Shown here piece after piece: positions 33,000 through 44,945 of a stretch of DNA of 64,000 nucleotides. The stretch is taken from contig NC_088304.1 of NCBI RefSeq assembly GCF_032854445.1, positions 19,915,704 to 19,979,703 of the forward strand. Direction: 5' to 3'. Within the stretch, counting starts at the first letter, position 1; each line of letters opens with the position of its first letter. A program made the position numbers and the translations under genes. The notes below the pieces were generated by a model that worked only from the letters and a program-made list of their open reading frames with translations, was not told the origin of the DNA and made no database searches. The stretch is from Liolophura sinensis. Lineage: Eukaryota > Mollusca > Polyplacophora > Chitonida > Chitonidae.

Positions 33000-34180
33000 T
33001 AAAATTTTGACAACTGTTCCACACATTTGATGGTTCCTGAAATTTTACTGGTTCCCGCAGTGTCTTGTCGTCCAGGCTATCAACCATCTAAATAATTTAG
33101 TATCATTCACACTTTTACATTGTTATGTTCGACAAAAACTCACCGACGCGAACACAAGGTGGACATTTGAAATCGTCTGTGAAACTATCTAAGAACAGCG
33201 GGATTTCTCAGACGCCTTTTTATTTTCGACTTTGGAGATTGTTGTCATCAGAACCTCTCAATGTGTTATCATTTTGTTAATCATTCGACACTGATGTCCG
33301 GTTCTTTTTGTATGTTCACTGCGCAAGTGTGAGTGGTTAACCTGATCGCTTTCTCTTTTGACCACGCGGAGGTCAATTTCACGTCGATTCCACTATAAGT
33401 ATATGTGTTTGTGTGCTTAAAACCATAGCGCATACGTTAATGTGGACACAGTCGTAATAGACTCTCTGAATGGACCACGACACGGAGGCCTTGGACTGAG
33501 AATTTGTAGATTTCGCTGTCACTATTTGTAGGGGTCTTGAAGACAATAAATGTCCGATGGCACTCTTGGTGAGGTTTGCACACTCTAACGTTCCGTACGA
33601 TATTCTTGCTCGTGGGAATTCGTAATGGCTGCGATATCCTGTAAAATATGTCTACGTTGTCTTAAAACCAGGCCGCTCGTTAAGTGAAGGGTATATGTTT
33701 AAGATATTTGGTGTCAAAAATTTGATTCATATACGGAAAGGCGGACTTAACTAATAACTATCGAAATAACTCAGTATCGTCCACACTTTTCTTTGTTAGG
33801 TTCGACACAAGCACTCCAACGCAAACACAAGGCGGACATTCCAAAGACGCCATTTCATTTTCAAGTTCACAAAGAACACCTTAATCTGTTATTTTTTTTT
33901 GGTAATCATTCCACAATAATGTCTAGGTCTCTTTGTTCATTCCAGAAAGAGCTTCCTGTCTTCTTTTTTGCCAACACAAAATTCAATTTCACGGCGATTT
34001 CACTATAAATATGTGCTCGTCTGTTTAAAACCACCATAATGCATGAATTTATGTAGACATAGTCTTAATGGACACTCTTGGTGGACCAAGAGTAGCCTTG
34101 CACGGGGAATTTCTTCGCTCTCACGGCTGGTAGCGACCTTGGAGACGGCCGACGACACTCGTGCTGCCGTTTGCACAGTC
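33000..34180 (+). repeat. Local tandem duplication within arm 1
   Basis: 33085-33560 is repeated at 33755-34100 in diverged form. Shared blocks: ACACTTTTACATTGTTATGT / ACACTTTTCTTTGTTAGGTT, CACAAGGTGGACATT / CACAAGGCGGACATT, and TTAAAACCATAGCGCAT / TTAAAACCACCATAATGCAT. 32590-32690 likewise recurs at 33670-33750. Arm 2 has the sequence once or in part. Confidence 0.65.
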
Positions 34181-35007
34181 TAACGCTCGTTGAAGACGAC
34201 TACCATCCATATGTGGTGTTCTTTTCTGCGCGTTACATGAGTCCGTCACTAACTTGCCAATGGTCGGTGATTTGCTTCTTGTGGCATCAGGGTACCTAAA
34301 CATCAGCTATATGGTCTTTAAAGTCAGCCTTAGAAATTTGTTATTGTTAGACTTGTTATTATAAAAGTGCTTATTTCGCGAACAAGCCCGTTGTGTTCAG
34401 GTAAAAAGACCAGGCTCGTGACCAAAAATCATGCATTTTATAAAAGGAATGTCATTCTCCTCTGCGATAGATTCTCGGCTGATAACAACCTGAGATAAAT
34501 CCGTCCATTATTTTGCCATAACTCGAATAACTTGTGAAATAAAACGGTCTCTGCAGAGAGTAGAACTATGACACTGTAATCAAGTATTCGTGGAATGGAG
34601 GAAGAATATAAGGGTGGATTGGAAGGTTTATTTCTGTCACGTGCTGAGGTGAGATTCTTGTCAGTGCTGTCTCAATAGCTTAGGCTATAGCTAGGAAAGT
34701 GCGTAACTTGCACAATTTTGTCTTTACGAATCTACAGACAATGACAGAAGAATTTAAAGATCCATAGCGTCACATTCAATTAGGCCTACTTACATTTCAC
34801 CCATGAAACTGACTGCTGACCTATAAGGAAAATATTCTAAAAGTGAAACGTTAAACCTAAATTAACATTTGTACGTCAGTAAATCGGTAAGAAACCAAAT
34901 AAATACATAAATATGGAAATAAATACGTTTGGTGAGATTGTCTAGGATCACAAGGTAGATTAATGACTGATTGATTTATTTCAGTGATTCATCAATCACT
35001 GATCCTT

Positions 35008-36293
35008 TTGAGAGCGATTGAACAGTTGCCTGAAGAATTCATTATAATAGAGTGTTTATACTAAATGAAAAACACCACACTGTCTAATCCGCATCGTTTA
35101 ACGTAACTAACAAGTGGTGTTAACAACCTGAACGTTAATAGTAACTATCTAATTTGAGCCTCTGTGGATTGTAACCCTCTAACCGTAAAGTTTTGTATTG
35201 CCTCGTTATTGCCTCGTTATGGTCTCTAGAGTTATTCTTCCTGAAACCTTAGATTTTGTGGCGGGAGAGACAAACCATACCTGCAAGGTTCTGTCATATC
35301 CTACCAAAGGGAATTTCAGTCATTCATTGGCTGGGGCATATGTACATCAGCCGCACGCTGGATGTATCACGATTACGTGGGAAGAAGCTATCCGAGATAA
35401 ACCACTTTTGAAGTCCGCTACTGTTATTACCAGCGGTGGAGACTGGAATTTCAAAGGAATTGTGAACAGTTTGTCAACAGGAGCAGCTAGAGGAGCCATT
35501 GAGCACATTACAGCTTGTTAGGTTTGTTAGTCTTTTGCGCACTTCCGAGAGTGAAGCCAGAAAATCCGGTTGTCCCTGGACGGGTTTTACATACAGTGCA
35601 TAGGTGGAAACAGGTGTTCCTCCCGCAAAACGGAGAAAAGCAACTTATGCCAGCAAGAGGAGTAAAACTGCAACCGTAACCCGTACAACAGCAGTGCATG
35701 CCGCAGGAATCCGGGAACCGGAGATCCAGGCAGACTATGTTCCCGCTACAGGCAGTGCAGGTCAGTCACCGAAATCATGATTTCGGAAAAAAAATCTATT
35801 TCGACTCGTTGTGTGTCATGACACTAACATGTGTCTACCTAGGGGAGGTTGTACAAGGTGAGGATCGTTCTTACCATTTTTCACACTGGGGACTTCACCG
35901 AAGCGTGCACCGCGGAGACTCAGGTCTATATTATACCCACGGGAACATTCATTCCTGATAGTGTATAATTATAATAAACATCACTAACTTCTATTCTTCT
36001 CTTGTGGTTTTGATTTAATGGTTGTTAAACTGTTCTGGTAAATAGTGGCAGCGACTAATTTGATAAATAATAATTAAAACCATTAGTTAGTGTTCATCCC
36101 ATACAAAGCAATAAGTCATCATACAGGCATAATGACGATTAAGAAATAAAGTTCCCAATTATCACTGATTGATTTTTGAGACAGTTTGTCATTTGTTTTA
36201 TCACGTATGTTATAATTAGGTTATTTAAGCAAATCCTCAGCACGTCGATTTATAATAGGACTACTGAAAAGGCCCCAACATATGTGTACTGGT
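35008..36293 (+). other. 1.29-kb insertion present only in arm 1
   Basis: Arm 2 reads without a break across 49690-49705, where arm 1 has this segment between CAATCACTGATCC and AACAGATTTGTTAGGCCAG. No TIRs, LTRs or TSDs were recognised. Confidence 0.6.
35219..35521 (+). CDS. Unrecognised 100-codon open frame in the arm-1 insertion
   Basis: ATG at 35219 to TAG at 35519, about 100 codons starting MVSRVILPETLDFVAG and ending GAARGAIEHITAC. It has four Cys, no signal peptide, no membrane segment and no motif I recognise. The base composition is less AT-biased than its flanks and the amino-acid mix looks protein-like, so it may be an exon or a fragment of a transposon gene. A nearby frame at 35698-35958 is weaker. 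No splice signals were matched. Confidence 0.2.
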   Translation: MVSRVILPETLDFVAGETNHTCKVLSYPTKGNFSHSLAGAYVHQPHAGCITITWEEAIRDKPLLKSATVITSGGDWNFKGIVNSLSTGAARGAIEHITAC

Positions 36294-37931
36294 TAAACAG
36301 ATTTGTTAGGCCAGTTGATGGAACAGTCATTGGTATACAGCACGCGCAACTCTTGCCGGAACCGTTAGTCCAACATAATTCAGTATATACGGTGGATATA
36401 AAAGTATGATTTTTATACAGAATTGCTCAGTTGAATCGAACGTGGTACAATTGTGACTGATTCATTTGACTGGGTAGTGTTTAATCCTGGATCAGTTTTA
36501 TGTCTGGAGGAAATAAATGCCTGGATTCGAGTGAACTCATAATACACTGTCGTTGCACTAACGTAACATTGTCTCTGCATCGTTCGCAAACCAAGTTACA
36601 ACAAACGTTTACACTACTATAAATGTAATAAATATTTTTTCCGGTTTTATATTGGTGTAAAGAGCTTTGACAGCTGGGTACGACAAGTCGCTTATGAACA
36701 GCAGGCGAGCTTTCCATCCAGGGAGTTCTCACTGGTTGTAAAAGCGAAACACTGGGGACATAAAGATACAGAACTTCGACGTTTACGTTTTCATCAACGT
36801 CATTTTGTTTTCCACATGGAACTCGCGATTCGGTTTGAGATAAACAAGCAAATCACACTGTGAAAATTATGGGGAAATATATATTTTTCGACAGATACTA
36901 TCACTTCACAACTTTACTATATTTGCATTTGTATATATGTTATTCCGTATTATAGGAACAAATGGCATATTTATTGTTCTCTTTTTAAGACGAGCCTTAG
37001 GACAAGTTCTAGGAACTGTATATTTAACTAGTCAATCCGCAAAAATCTGAATGTAAAATGCACAAGAAGATATGTGGATAAGCCTTCAACTTCGAGAGAC
37101 TCAACATCATCGCTGATTACCGTTTTGATATTGTGAAAAGTCTTACCTCTCGGAAAATACAAAACAAATTCCGATTTCAAGAATCGCTGGTTTATAGATT
37201 TTAATAAATGTTGGCACAAAAAAACAGCCAGGTATTCAGCTAGACAAGATAGGATTGGCTAGCCTCACATATCCCATAACGATTCGTCTGAGCGAAATGA
37301 TGACATTTTACTGCAGAATTAAAGAATTATTTGTGCCTTCCATAAAAATATCTGTAATTTCTGTTTTTACGAGAGGAAAAATAAATTAAATCAATGCCGC
37401 CAACTGTTGTTTCCGCCTAAAGCTTTCCGTTTAGTGTGCAAATATTCCCAGTGACAAAAGTATTTACATAGTGGAATTCAGCGAACCGTGAAGGGATACG
37501 ATCCTATTGTCTGGTGTCATTGATTGTAATAAATAACACATTCATGAAATATCTATAGAAACAACGTGTTTTTTCTTATATCAACGAGCAGGTATGAAAG
37601 AGTTTGGATTATCCTGACGTTAGCAGATTGTGTTCATGTACTACCAACATGCAGTTTTTCTCATTAAAACCCTATTTGAGAACACCTCTTTACCAAGTGG
37701 ATACGGCCAATGTTTATTTCAAAGTAGTATTTGCATTACTGCTGTGCTACAATTCGACAGTGAGGCAATCATCAGTTTTGCTTCCTTTTTCCATCGTGTT
37801 TTTAGTTGTGCCTTGTTATTCTAACCATCCTCTTCCACAATTAATAGCCAACCTAGTGTTTCTGAAACAGCTACCGTTCAAATAAACCCAAACCGAAAAT
37901 ATCAACACTCGGTTCATCCGTGAGTAATGAT

Positions 37932-38070
37932 TCACGAACTGAAGTAGACAGTTACATTCTGTCTACTTCACGAACTGAAGTAGACAGTTACATTCTGTCT
38001 ACTTCACGAACTGAAGTAGACAGTTACATTCTGTCTACTTCACGAACTGAATTAGACAGTTACATTCTTG
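37932..38070. repeat. 36-bp minisatellite whose unit is a perfect hairpin
   Basis: The unit contains GAAGTAGACAG-TTACATT-CTGTCTACTTC, an 11-bp perfect stem with a 7-nt loop (first copy 37941-37969). There are three full copies and a diverged fourth (AATTAGACAG). The frame is open because 36 is divisible by 3. Confidence 0.85.
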
Positions 38071-38229
38071 CGAATGTATTTAGGCAACATCAAACGCGGA
38101 TTGTAAAAAACCACAAAATACACTTCACCCAAAATTTTTACTACAATGTTATTGGCATCCTGCCTTCCGTTGCTTCATATAGCAATGTGGGACAACCGAT
38201 TACAAATCTCTATTGTCACTAGAATTACC

Positions 38230-38565
38230 GTTGTCTTCTTTCTTGTGTTGAATATACACGATTTGAATTCTGATTTCGATCATTGGTCTAAAATTTTCCT
38301 TTTTTCCAATATCACTGGAAACTTTTGACTGCTTCTCTTTGCATGATTCCTGTTGAATGCACACGATTTGAACTCTGATTTCGCTCATTGGTTTAAATAT
38401 TCCCTTTTCCCAATATCACTGGAAACTTTTGACTGCTTCTCTCTGCATGATTCCTGTTGAATGTACATGATTGGAATTCTGATTTCGATCAATGGTCTAA
38501 AATTTTCCTTTTTTCCAATATCACTGTAAACTTTTGAATGCTTCTCTTTGCATGGTTCCTTCCAA
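38230..38565. repeat. 105-bp tandem repeat, three copies, from the 5' part of repeat family C
   Basis: Units begin TTGAATATACACG (38248), TTGAATGCACACG (38353) and TTGAATGTACATG (38457). Each includes CCAATATCACTGGAAACTTT and TGACTGCTTCTCTTTGCATG. The last unit runs into a complete family-C element ending near 38715. Confidence 0.8.
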
Positions 38566-38718
38566 ATTTTATGTACATGTTTGTGTACATGTAAATGTCC
38601 CTTGGTGTTTTGTGTGTTATACGTCGTTTTGGGACGTGGCCTTCCGATCACTAGCCTGGAACGTCCTTATTGGTTTGACGGCTGGTATACGAATATCTGT
38701 TTCCACGCATAGATACTA
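38520..38718 (+). repeat. Family C, complete copy at the end of its own tandem array
   Basis: AATATCACTGTAAACTTTTG, ATGCTTCTCTTTGCATGGTT, and GACGGCTGGTATACGAATAT plus CTGTTTCCACGCATAGATA. Confidence 0.7.
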
Positions 38719-41700
38719 GATTCCGCTTCACCTTAAAAAGTGAAACCGATTATGGCTGACGGCTGTTAACATGCTCGAAAGGCCACTTCCGTTTTCAGTT
38801 CTGTCTTCCTTTTCTTTTCCTGCTGTATGGCAAGCTTGCGACTTATAGAGCTCCAAACATTCTCTGAAACGATGTTTGGACCATACAGTCGAAAAGTGGC
38901 AGCCTGGTAGAATAACATTAAAATATCTTTTTTTTTGCATTAATAATGTAAAGCGGGGAAAATCATTGCACCACATATGAAAGTTTCTGAAAATTCTTGA
39001 GCACGCAGTTATGCGGCAGTCACGGAAATAAATACATAACAAATGAAACTTTCAGCCTTGTAATGTGCTCTCAAGCAGGATTCACGTGTGATTTTGCTAT
39101 CGTTGCCACTTGTTACGTATACCGTAGATTAACACTTATCCATTTTAATTGATGATAACAATTATTTAGTGCAGGGCGGCCGATATCTTTACTTACACAA
39201 AAGCATTTTTTCAAACAAACAAAAAAAAACATGGGAGAACCACAAAGATTCGAACACTTCCTCGAGGTGCTACCTGTCTTCCAGAAGGAAGTTTTGAGTT
39301 CACTGCACTGAGAAGATACTATGACAGAAATACAGATTTTAAATCTGCGGCAAAAGTGTTCACATTATAAAGTTTGTTTTACACATGAAGATAAACGTTA
39401 ACCTAAACGAAACTTTAATAGCACGTAGAAATACATACATGAAAATTTCAGTAAAAATATTCTTCTCGTTAACGTCCACCTTAATACTGCAAATTAAAAA
39501 CACAGTGCCTCGTTTGAACGAAAAATTGTCGGTTTGATCGAGAGTGCACTTTCGGTGGATTAATACTAAGCTAACATCTCTTTTATGGTCATATAACTTT
39601 TAAGGATGCTTCGAACAAGTTTTATACTTCTGACTCGGAAGTTTGCAGAATTGTGCCAGGATTTTGAAATTTGCACTTTCTTATCGTATCTCTTTCGAGC
39701 CGATTCTCCACCTTACCGTACCAGGTCCTTTTGGTATCTTCCATAGCGCATTCCTCTGTCGAGACGTGTCCTGTTTCCCCGCTGTTCGTAGTTACACCGG
39801 CTAGACGGCACCATGAGGACAGTCGTGTAAATGGTTAAAAATGGACATAACTATATAGTCAATCATTACACTATGTTGTGCATATGATGTGTGATTTTTA
39901 CAGCCAGTACCTTTTTTTCTATAAGGCACAGATAATACGTGCAGACAACTATCTGTGATATCACACACTGACTTACTCTCATAACCTCGGCTACATCAAA
40001 GGCTGGTTATACATTAATAATCTGTGAAATTCTCCGCTTTGGATTTTCTGGTATTCACATTTATGAGTCTGACCTAGTTAATTCAGGATGGTTCGTGGGG
40101 AATCACCCTTACGTAGGGGAGCGTGAGAAAATTCACAGAGTATGAGGGGCACGACATGACCGATTACTGTAGGGCCTGATGCACATCCAATGCACATTTA
40201 CCCGCACTAAAAGATTCACACCGAAACATGCAAATGATATCAACCTTATATGCATCCTTTATCGTGTTTTCCTTGTTAGATGGAATTTAACACACACCAT
40301 TAACAACCCATTCTTGTCTGCAACAGATGGGGTCTGAAATGCTTTGTAGAATAGATTTGCTCTTGAGTGCCAAATACCTTGACTTTTAGGGGTTCTGGTG
40401 TTTTATTTAAAATTGCTTTCGATTACTGATCCACTCTGACGGATATACACAGGCCGAAGTGTTGTGCAAAGTTCCTAACAACACACAAAGTTCCCAGGGC
40501 TCTACATAGTCTTTCTCATAAGTGCGAGAACCAACCTTTTGCTGGACGTTTGTCGGCAATTTACTGGTCAACGTCTTGTGTTTAATCGGACTAGGCCGGT
40601 TCCAGATTATTGTAGATGAAGGCAAATGCTATTCAAGCCAGGCACAATGGGTTGGAAGAGTTATTTACCTTCTACCAACTATGAATCATGTAACGAAAAT
40701 GCATTTCAAAATAAAACTGCAATGGTACCATACAAAGAAAAGTGTCGACTAAGATAATAGGTGTCGGTCTAGCTGTGGGTCATGGTGAAAACTGGTCAAC
40801 TGTTGGAAACACTTGGTCAGCCTATTACATGCGCATGGTCAGCAGAGATATATGCCTCTGTGAAGAGCGCTGGTAGAGAGTTATGACACCCCCCAGAGTG
40901 ACATTTAACCGACCGGGATACGGTAATGTCACCTCTCCTACAAGACAACCAAGATCGTAGGAAAGTGATGGCTCCCCACTGGTAAGACCGCACTTATCAA
41001 GGTAGGGTAATTTCACGATGAATCACTGATCTAGGTTCTCCAAGGAGTGATGAAGTGATAAAGAACAGCCTGGCTGTGCCGGGGATGTGGCTTTAACACA
41101 GTTGTCCTCTTTAAAACCTACTTTTTGAGGTGACCTGCGATTGTCCAAAGATAAAATGTTGTCATTCTGGACATCGTTCAAAATTTAACACATACAAAGG
41201 TATCAAAATGCTTTTTATGATGGCTTTAAAGCCCACATCACACAGCTTAGATTATAGCAAAAAATTACGAAGTTATCCCGCTATAAAATAACCCCTCCTA
41301 TTCCAAGGCGCAATGCGTTGAAGCATCGCCAGAACCGTCAATGGTTGATTGTCAAGCTTTCAGCAAATACTGGTATCAAGCCATATTTGATATTTAAATA
41401 TTTAGCCTAAATGGGCAGCCATTGCAGTTGCCCAAGGTCAAAGTACAACAGAAGCAGATTTAGTATTTAATATGCTGTTACACCATTATTTCTGGGCTGA
41501 GGACAAAATTGATGACTTGACAAAAAGTTAAATCTGGTTTCTTAAATTAGTTCTGAACAAACAAAAATCTCAAAAATACGTTTTGCGTTTTTTAAAAATA
41601 CTTTTGTACATTTCCTTGTGGATTTCATCTTGTTACTGCTCTGGATTTTCTGGAGCAAGAGTGCTCTAGGTTTCCATTTTGGTATTCATATTATCTTTCA

Positions 41701-42079
41701 ACAAAAAACTACGAATGCTTGCCTGCCAAATGCCTAATCAACCTGCGCAGACCTCCACGACAAAATAAGGTTTTATAATAAGATTCGTTATATAGGAAAT
41801 GCATGTCACCAGTGAGGGTCATCTCCATGAATTTATCAAGACATGGGAACTCAGTTTCCAACCTGGCTAAGACACAACGCCTTGAAGGATCATTGAGATG
41901 TCATTGTTATGACAAGATAATGGGATAAGATGACATTCACCACAGATTTGAAATATAGATAAAGTAATGTCTGTTCTTACATGTTGGGTGGTTTTGTGTA
42001 AGGATATACACTGTAGGCCTTTCACAGTTGTATTAGCGCTAAACTAAGAAGACATTTTCATCACATTTTCCTGTTTGGT
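38719..42079. other. Spacer of the inverted duplication, left half: mostly featureless
   Basis: AT-rich. Weak similarity of 40990-41035 to 47520-47570 (GCACTTATCAAGGTAGGGTA / ACGCTTATCATGGTATGGGT, same strand) suggests one more low-copy repeat. No genes recognised. Confidence 0.4.
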
Positions 42080-42285
42080 TCTCAGAAATGCAATTACCAA
42101 ATACACCACCGGAATGAACCACTAAATCTAGGAAATCAGCATCCTTCTGCTAAAAACTCTACTTCTGTTAACTGCTCATTATAGCACTTCTTACAATCAA
42201 CTTATGATAACCACGATAAACGTGTATCTATGTGTATAGTATATGCCTTTTGGATCAAAGCACCGTGTCAAGAACGGAGAAGACG
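42080..42285 (+). repeat. Low-copy direct repeat, first copy
   Basis: GTTAACTGCTCATTATAGCA, CTTCTTACAATCAACTTATG and CACCGTGTCAAGAACGG parallel 46170-46275 in the same orientation, 4.0 kb away. Not a SINE I recognise. Confidence 0.5.
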
Positions 42286-43094
42286 ACACCTTACACTCTT
42301 TCGACTACATTTAAATAACTTCAAGCATAAACTGTGAAGGACCACAACATATACTGTGTTTATCACCAGACCCGTTTTGGTGGTTACTAGAATCCTATGG
42401 TTTATAAAGGATTAATTTGCAGAAATCTCCTGTTGCCAGAAATATAATATGAATATTGAACCCACGAGTCATGTCATTGGGTTGTCAGAGACGGCAATTG
42501 ACGAACTGGACCTAAATGATGGCAATTTAAAAATAAAACATTCTTTGAGTAGAGGTTGATAGAAACTAACCGACGGCAGAATTTTAAAGGGCAACTATAT
42601 TATGTGATAAGGCCATGGCCGATAACTGAGGTCATGACACATACACATAAAAACACATAAAAAGGATACAGTCTAAAAGAATAAGATGATTGTAACTCCA
42701 TACAAAATTAAAAGGCACTGCTTTATTCTGCCAAATAGGTCCTCTATTTCTGTGTTAAAAACGTTGGACAGGGCGTATACACATACACAAGCGTATGTTT
42801 TGTAAATAGTATATGGTACATTTATTCCGAACCGTCCAAAAACGATGACCAGGGAGTGTTGTAGGGGCATACCATGTTGATGTCCACAACAGGCAAGAGA
42901 ACAATTGTTGAGTAACCATGGTAAGCAATATACTGGGCACTGAACTTAGAGACCTACAGGCTGCCAAGGTGTAAAGGTGAGGCCGTCGAAGGTGAGAAAC
43001 GGCAGAACTGTGGCACAACTCCATGAAAAGTAGATATAAGGATTCGTAGCTCTACTGTAGTGTAAGCAAAGGTAGAGGCATTCACAGATATATT

Positions 43095-43660
43095 TACCCA
43101 CAGCTTGCAGGGCTGTAGATCCAGGATCAATCCTGGGTCAACTCATACCTAAGACCTTAACAGAGGAAGCTGCATATCCCTAGCTTGGGACTCAGTATTA
43201 AGGGGATAGTGTAACGACTGATTGACCCATATCAGAATAATGGCAATAGTGAAGCATAATGACCCAGGAGTCTCTCACCAATGCGGTGGCTGTGAGTTCA
43301 AGTCCAGCTCATGCTGGTTTCCTCTCCAGCCATACGTGAGAAGGTCTGCCATCAACCTGCGGATGGTCATGGGTTTCCCCCAGGCTCTGCCCGGTTTCCA
43401 CCCACCATAATGCTGGGCGCCGTCGTATAGGTGAAATATTCTTGAGAACAGCGTAAAACACCAATCAAATAAATAAATAAGTATAATGGTTCGGGCGGGT
43501 CGGCTTACTTGCCTTCGGTAAGTCGTCTCAGTGAAGTAACACGAGATAAAAGCGTCCTGCAACAAGGAGGCACGTTACATGCAGTCTAAAAACTCCTTCG
43601 TCGTCATGACTGAACATTTTTTTGATTAAGACGTTAAACCGCAAGCACTCACTCACTCAC
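43095..43660 (+). mobile_element. SINE family B, split by a family-A insertion
   Basis: Head half at 43095-43255 (GTAGATCCAGGATCAATCCT, CCTAAGACCTTAACAGAGGA). Tail half at 43473-43660 (AGTCGTCTCAGTGAAGTAAC, GACGTTAAACCGCAAGCACT and (CACT)n). Both halves align with the 32.1-32.5 kb element in order. Confidence 0.8.
43256..43472 (+). mobile_element. SINE family A nested in a family-B SINE
   Basis: Family-A sequence from AGCATAATGACCCAGGAG to (AAAT)n interrupts a family-B element. AGAATAATGG (43232-43241) before it and AGTATAATGG after it look like a 10-bp target-site duplication with one mismatch. Confidence 0.8.
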
Positions 43661-44814
43661 AGCTTGTACATGTAACGTTATCATTATGTTCGTATCAAGG
43701 GAATTAACTCTTACACAATGTGCTTATTGTGATTCTGATTACATTTCCAGCAAGAACTTTTGACCTAAAAGCTACATTCTTCGTTTTAATGCTTATTTCG
43801 CCAGGGTTCGTTTTGTTTCACCTCCAGAACGTGGCCAAAGAGTGTGTTATGACATCATAGTAAAACTTTGAATTACATTAACCATTAGAAATCACTACTC
43901 CTACTCTGCTTGGGGTGACCCAGAGACAATACTGGCGTGTTTCTATCACATGAATAACAAAACTACTGTGGTACTAAGATTGTGAAACAAACGTACCCTT
44001 GTGACCAGCGAAAACAAAACGTGCAAAGGAAGTAAAGCTTTTCTACATTATGTTGCAAAAGAGCCACTCAAGGGAAGCTACTCTAAACTGACCTTTCAAC
44101 ATATACTTCCAAAGATTCTTTCGCTAAAGATTTAAAACTCCTAATAATAACGTCATGCATATGGATATTTCCTGTTTAAACAATATCAGTCATAAAATAT
44201 ACATGCTGTAGAACGTTTTGCTTGCTATATGACACACACACACACGCACACGCACACGCACACACTTACAAAAACACTTCATCCATATCCGTAACAATGT
44301 AGGCCTCAAAAAGTGAAGCGTATAACGTGTTTGCCATAACAGGGCATGCGGTTGATAGTTGACGTGGGACTTAGGGCGGGGATAAGGTGTGGGTAAAACA
44401 CGCTTCTGTCGATTAGGCCTACAGCTCAGTTTTAAAAATCACTTATTATACAGAAATGCCATAAAATGTGGATACCTGAATTCTTCCGAAATTCAAAATA
44501 ATTGGCTGTACAAATCTATTAAACGTATCAAGTACACATGTACGCAGTGTCGAGCGCAGTAAACATATTTTCTTATAAACACGTACTACTGCGACAAACA
44601 AGGGTTCCTGTTCGTTGGCGGTTTATAGCCAACAACTGCTGAGCTTTATTGAAAATAACCCTGCAACTCAAATGTTGATCAGGTGAACAGTATAGGATTA
44701 GGCACAACTTAACGGTTCTCAGTACATAAGGTGGATACTACGTTACAGGATTATTACGCCATTTGTGAAAAATGAAACAGTGTTCGGACGAGTGCCTGTG
44801 TAAAATATAAGAGA
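43661..44814. other. Intergenic; only a (CA)n tract
   Basis: No coding or repeat-family signal besides the microsatellite at 44232. 44050-44090 weakly resembles 23500-23545. Confidence 0.35.
44232..44270. repeat. (CA)n/(CACG) microsatellite
   Basis: ACACACACACAC followed by three GCACAC interruptions. Confidence 0.85.
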
Positions 44815-44945
44815 CTACAGCATAGAGAGCAGCGACGGCAGTGTGATCGCTGGCAAACGCTCTTGCCAGTTTACCTCAACTTAATACAGTTTTCTTCTAA
44901 TTGTTCATGTAAATGCGTAAATAGTTGCAAATTACACGCACCTAG
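44815..44945 (+). repeat. Family D copy
   Basis: AGCATAGAGAGCAGCGACGG, CTTGCCAGTTTACCTCAACT, TTGTTCATGTAAATGCGTAA. Confidence 0.65.

Larger units (their letters stand above)
28640..37375 (+). repeat. Arm 1 of a large inverted duplication
   Basis: Anchors matching the reverse complement of 48640-57100 are: 28655/57085, 28800/56980, 29200/56560, 29600/56200, 30240/55840, 30990/55680, 31220/54755, 31380/54600, 31780/54140, 32080/53860, 33120/52730, 33340/52500, 34200/52110, 34480/50470, 34920/49770, 36360/49640, 37230/48800 and 37320/48690. The coordinate sums stay near 86,000 except where one arm carries an insertion. Arm-1-only sequence includes about 30.26-30.90 kb (with a SINE), a B-family SINE at 32.1-32.46 kb, a local tandem duplication at 33.0-34.1 kb and a 1.29-kb insertion at 35.0-36.3 kb. 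No intact gene is seen. Confidence 0.8.
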
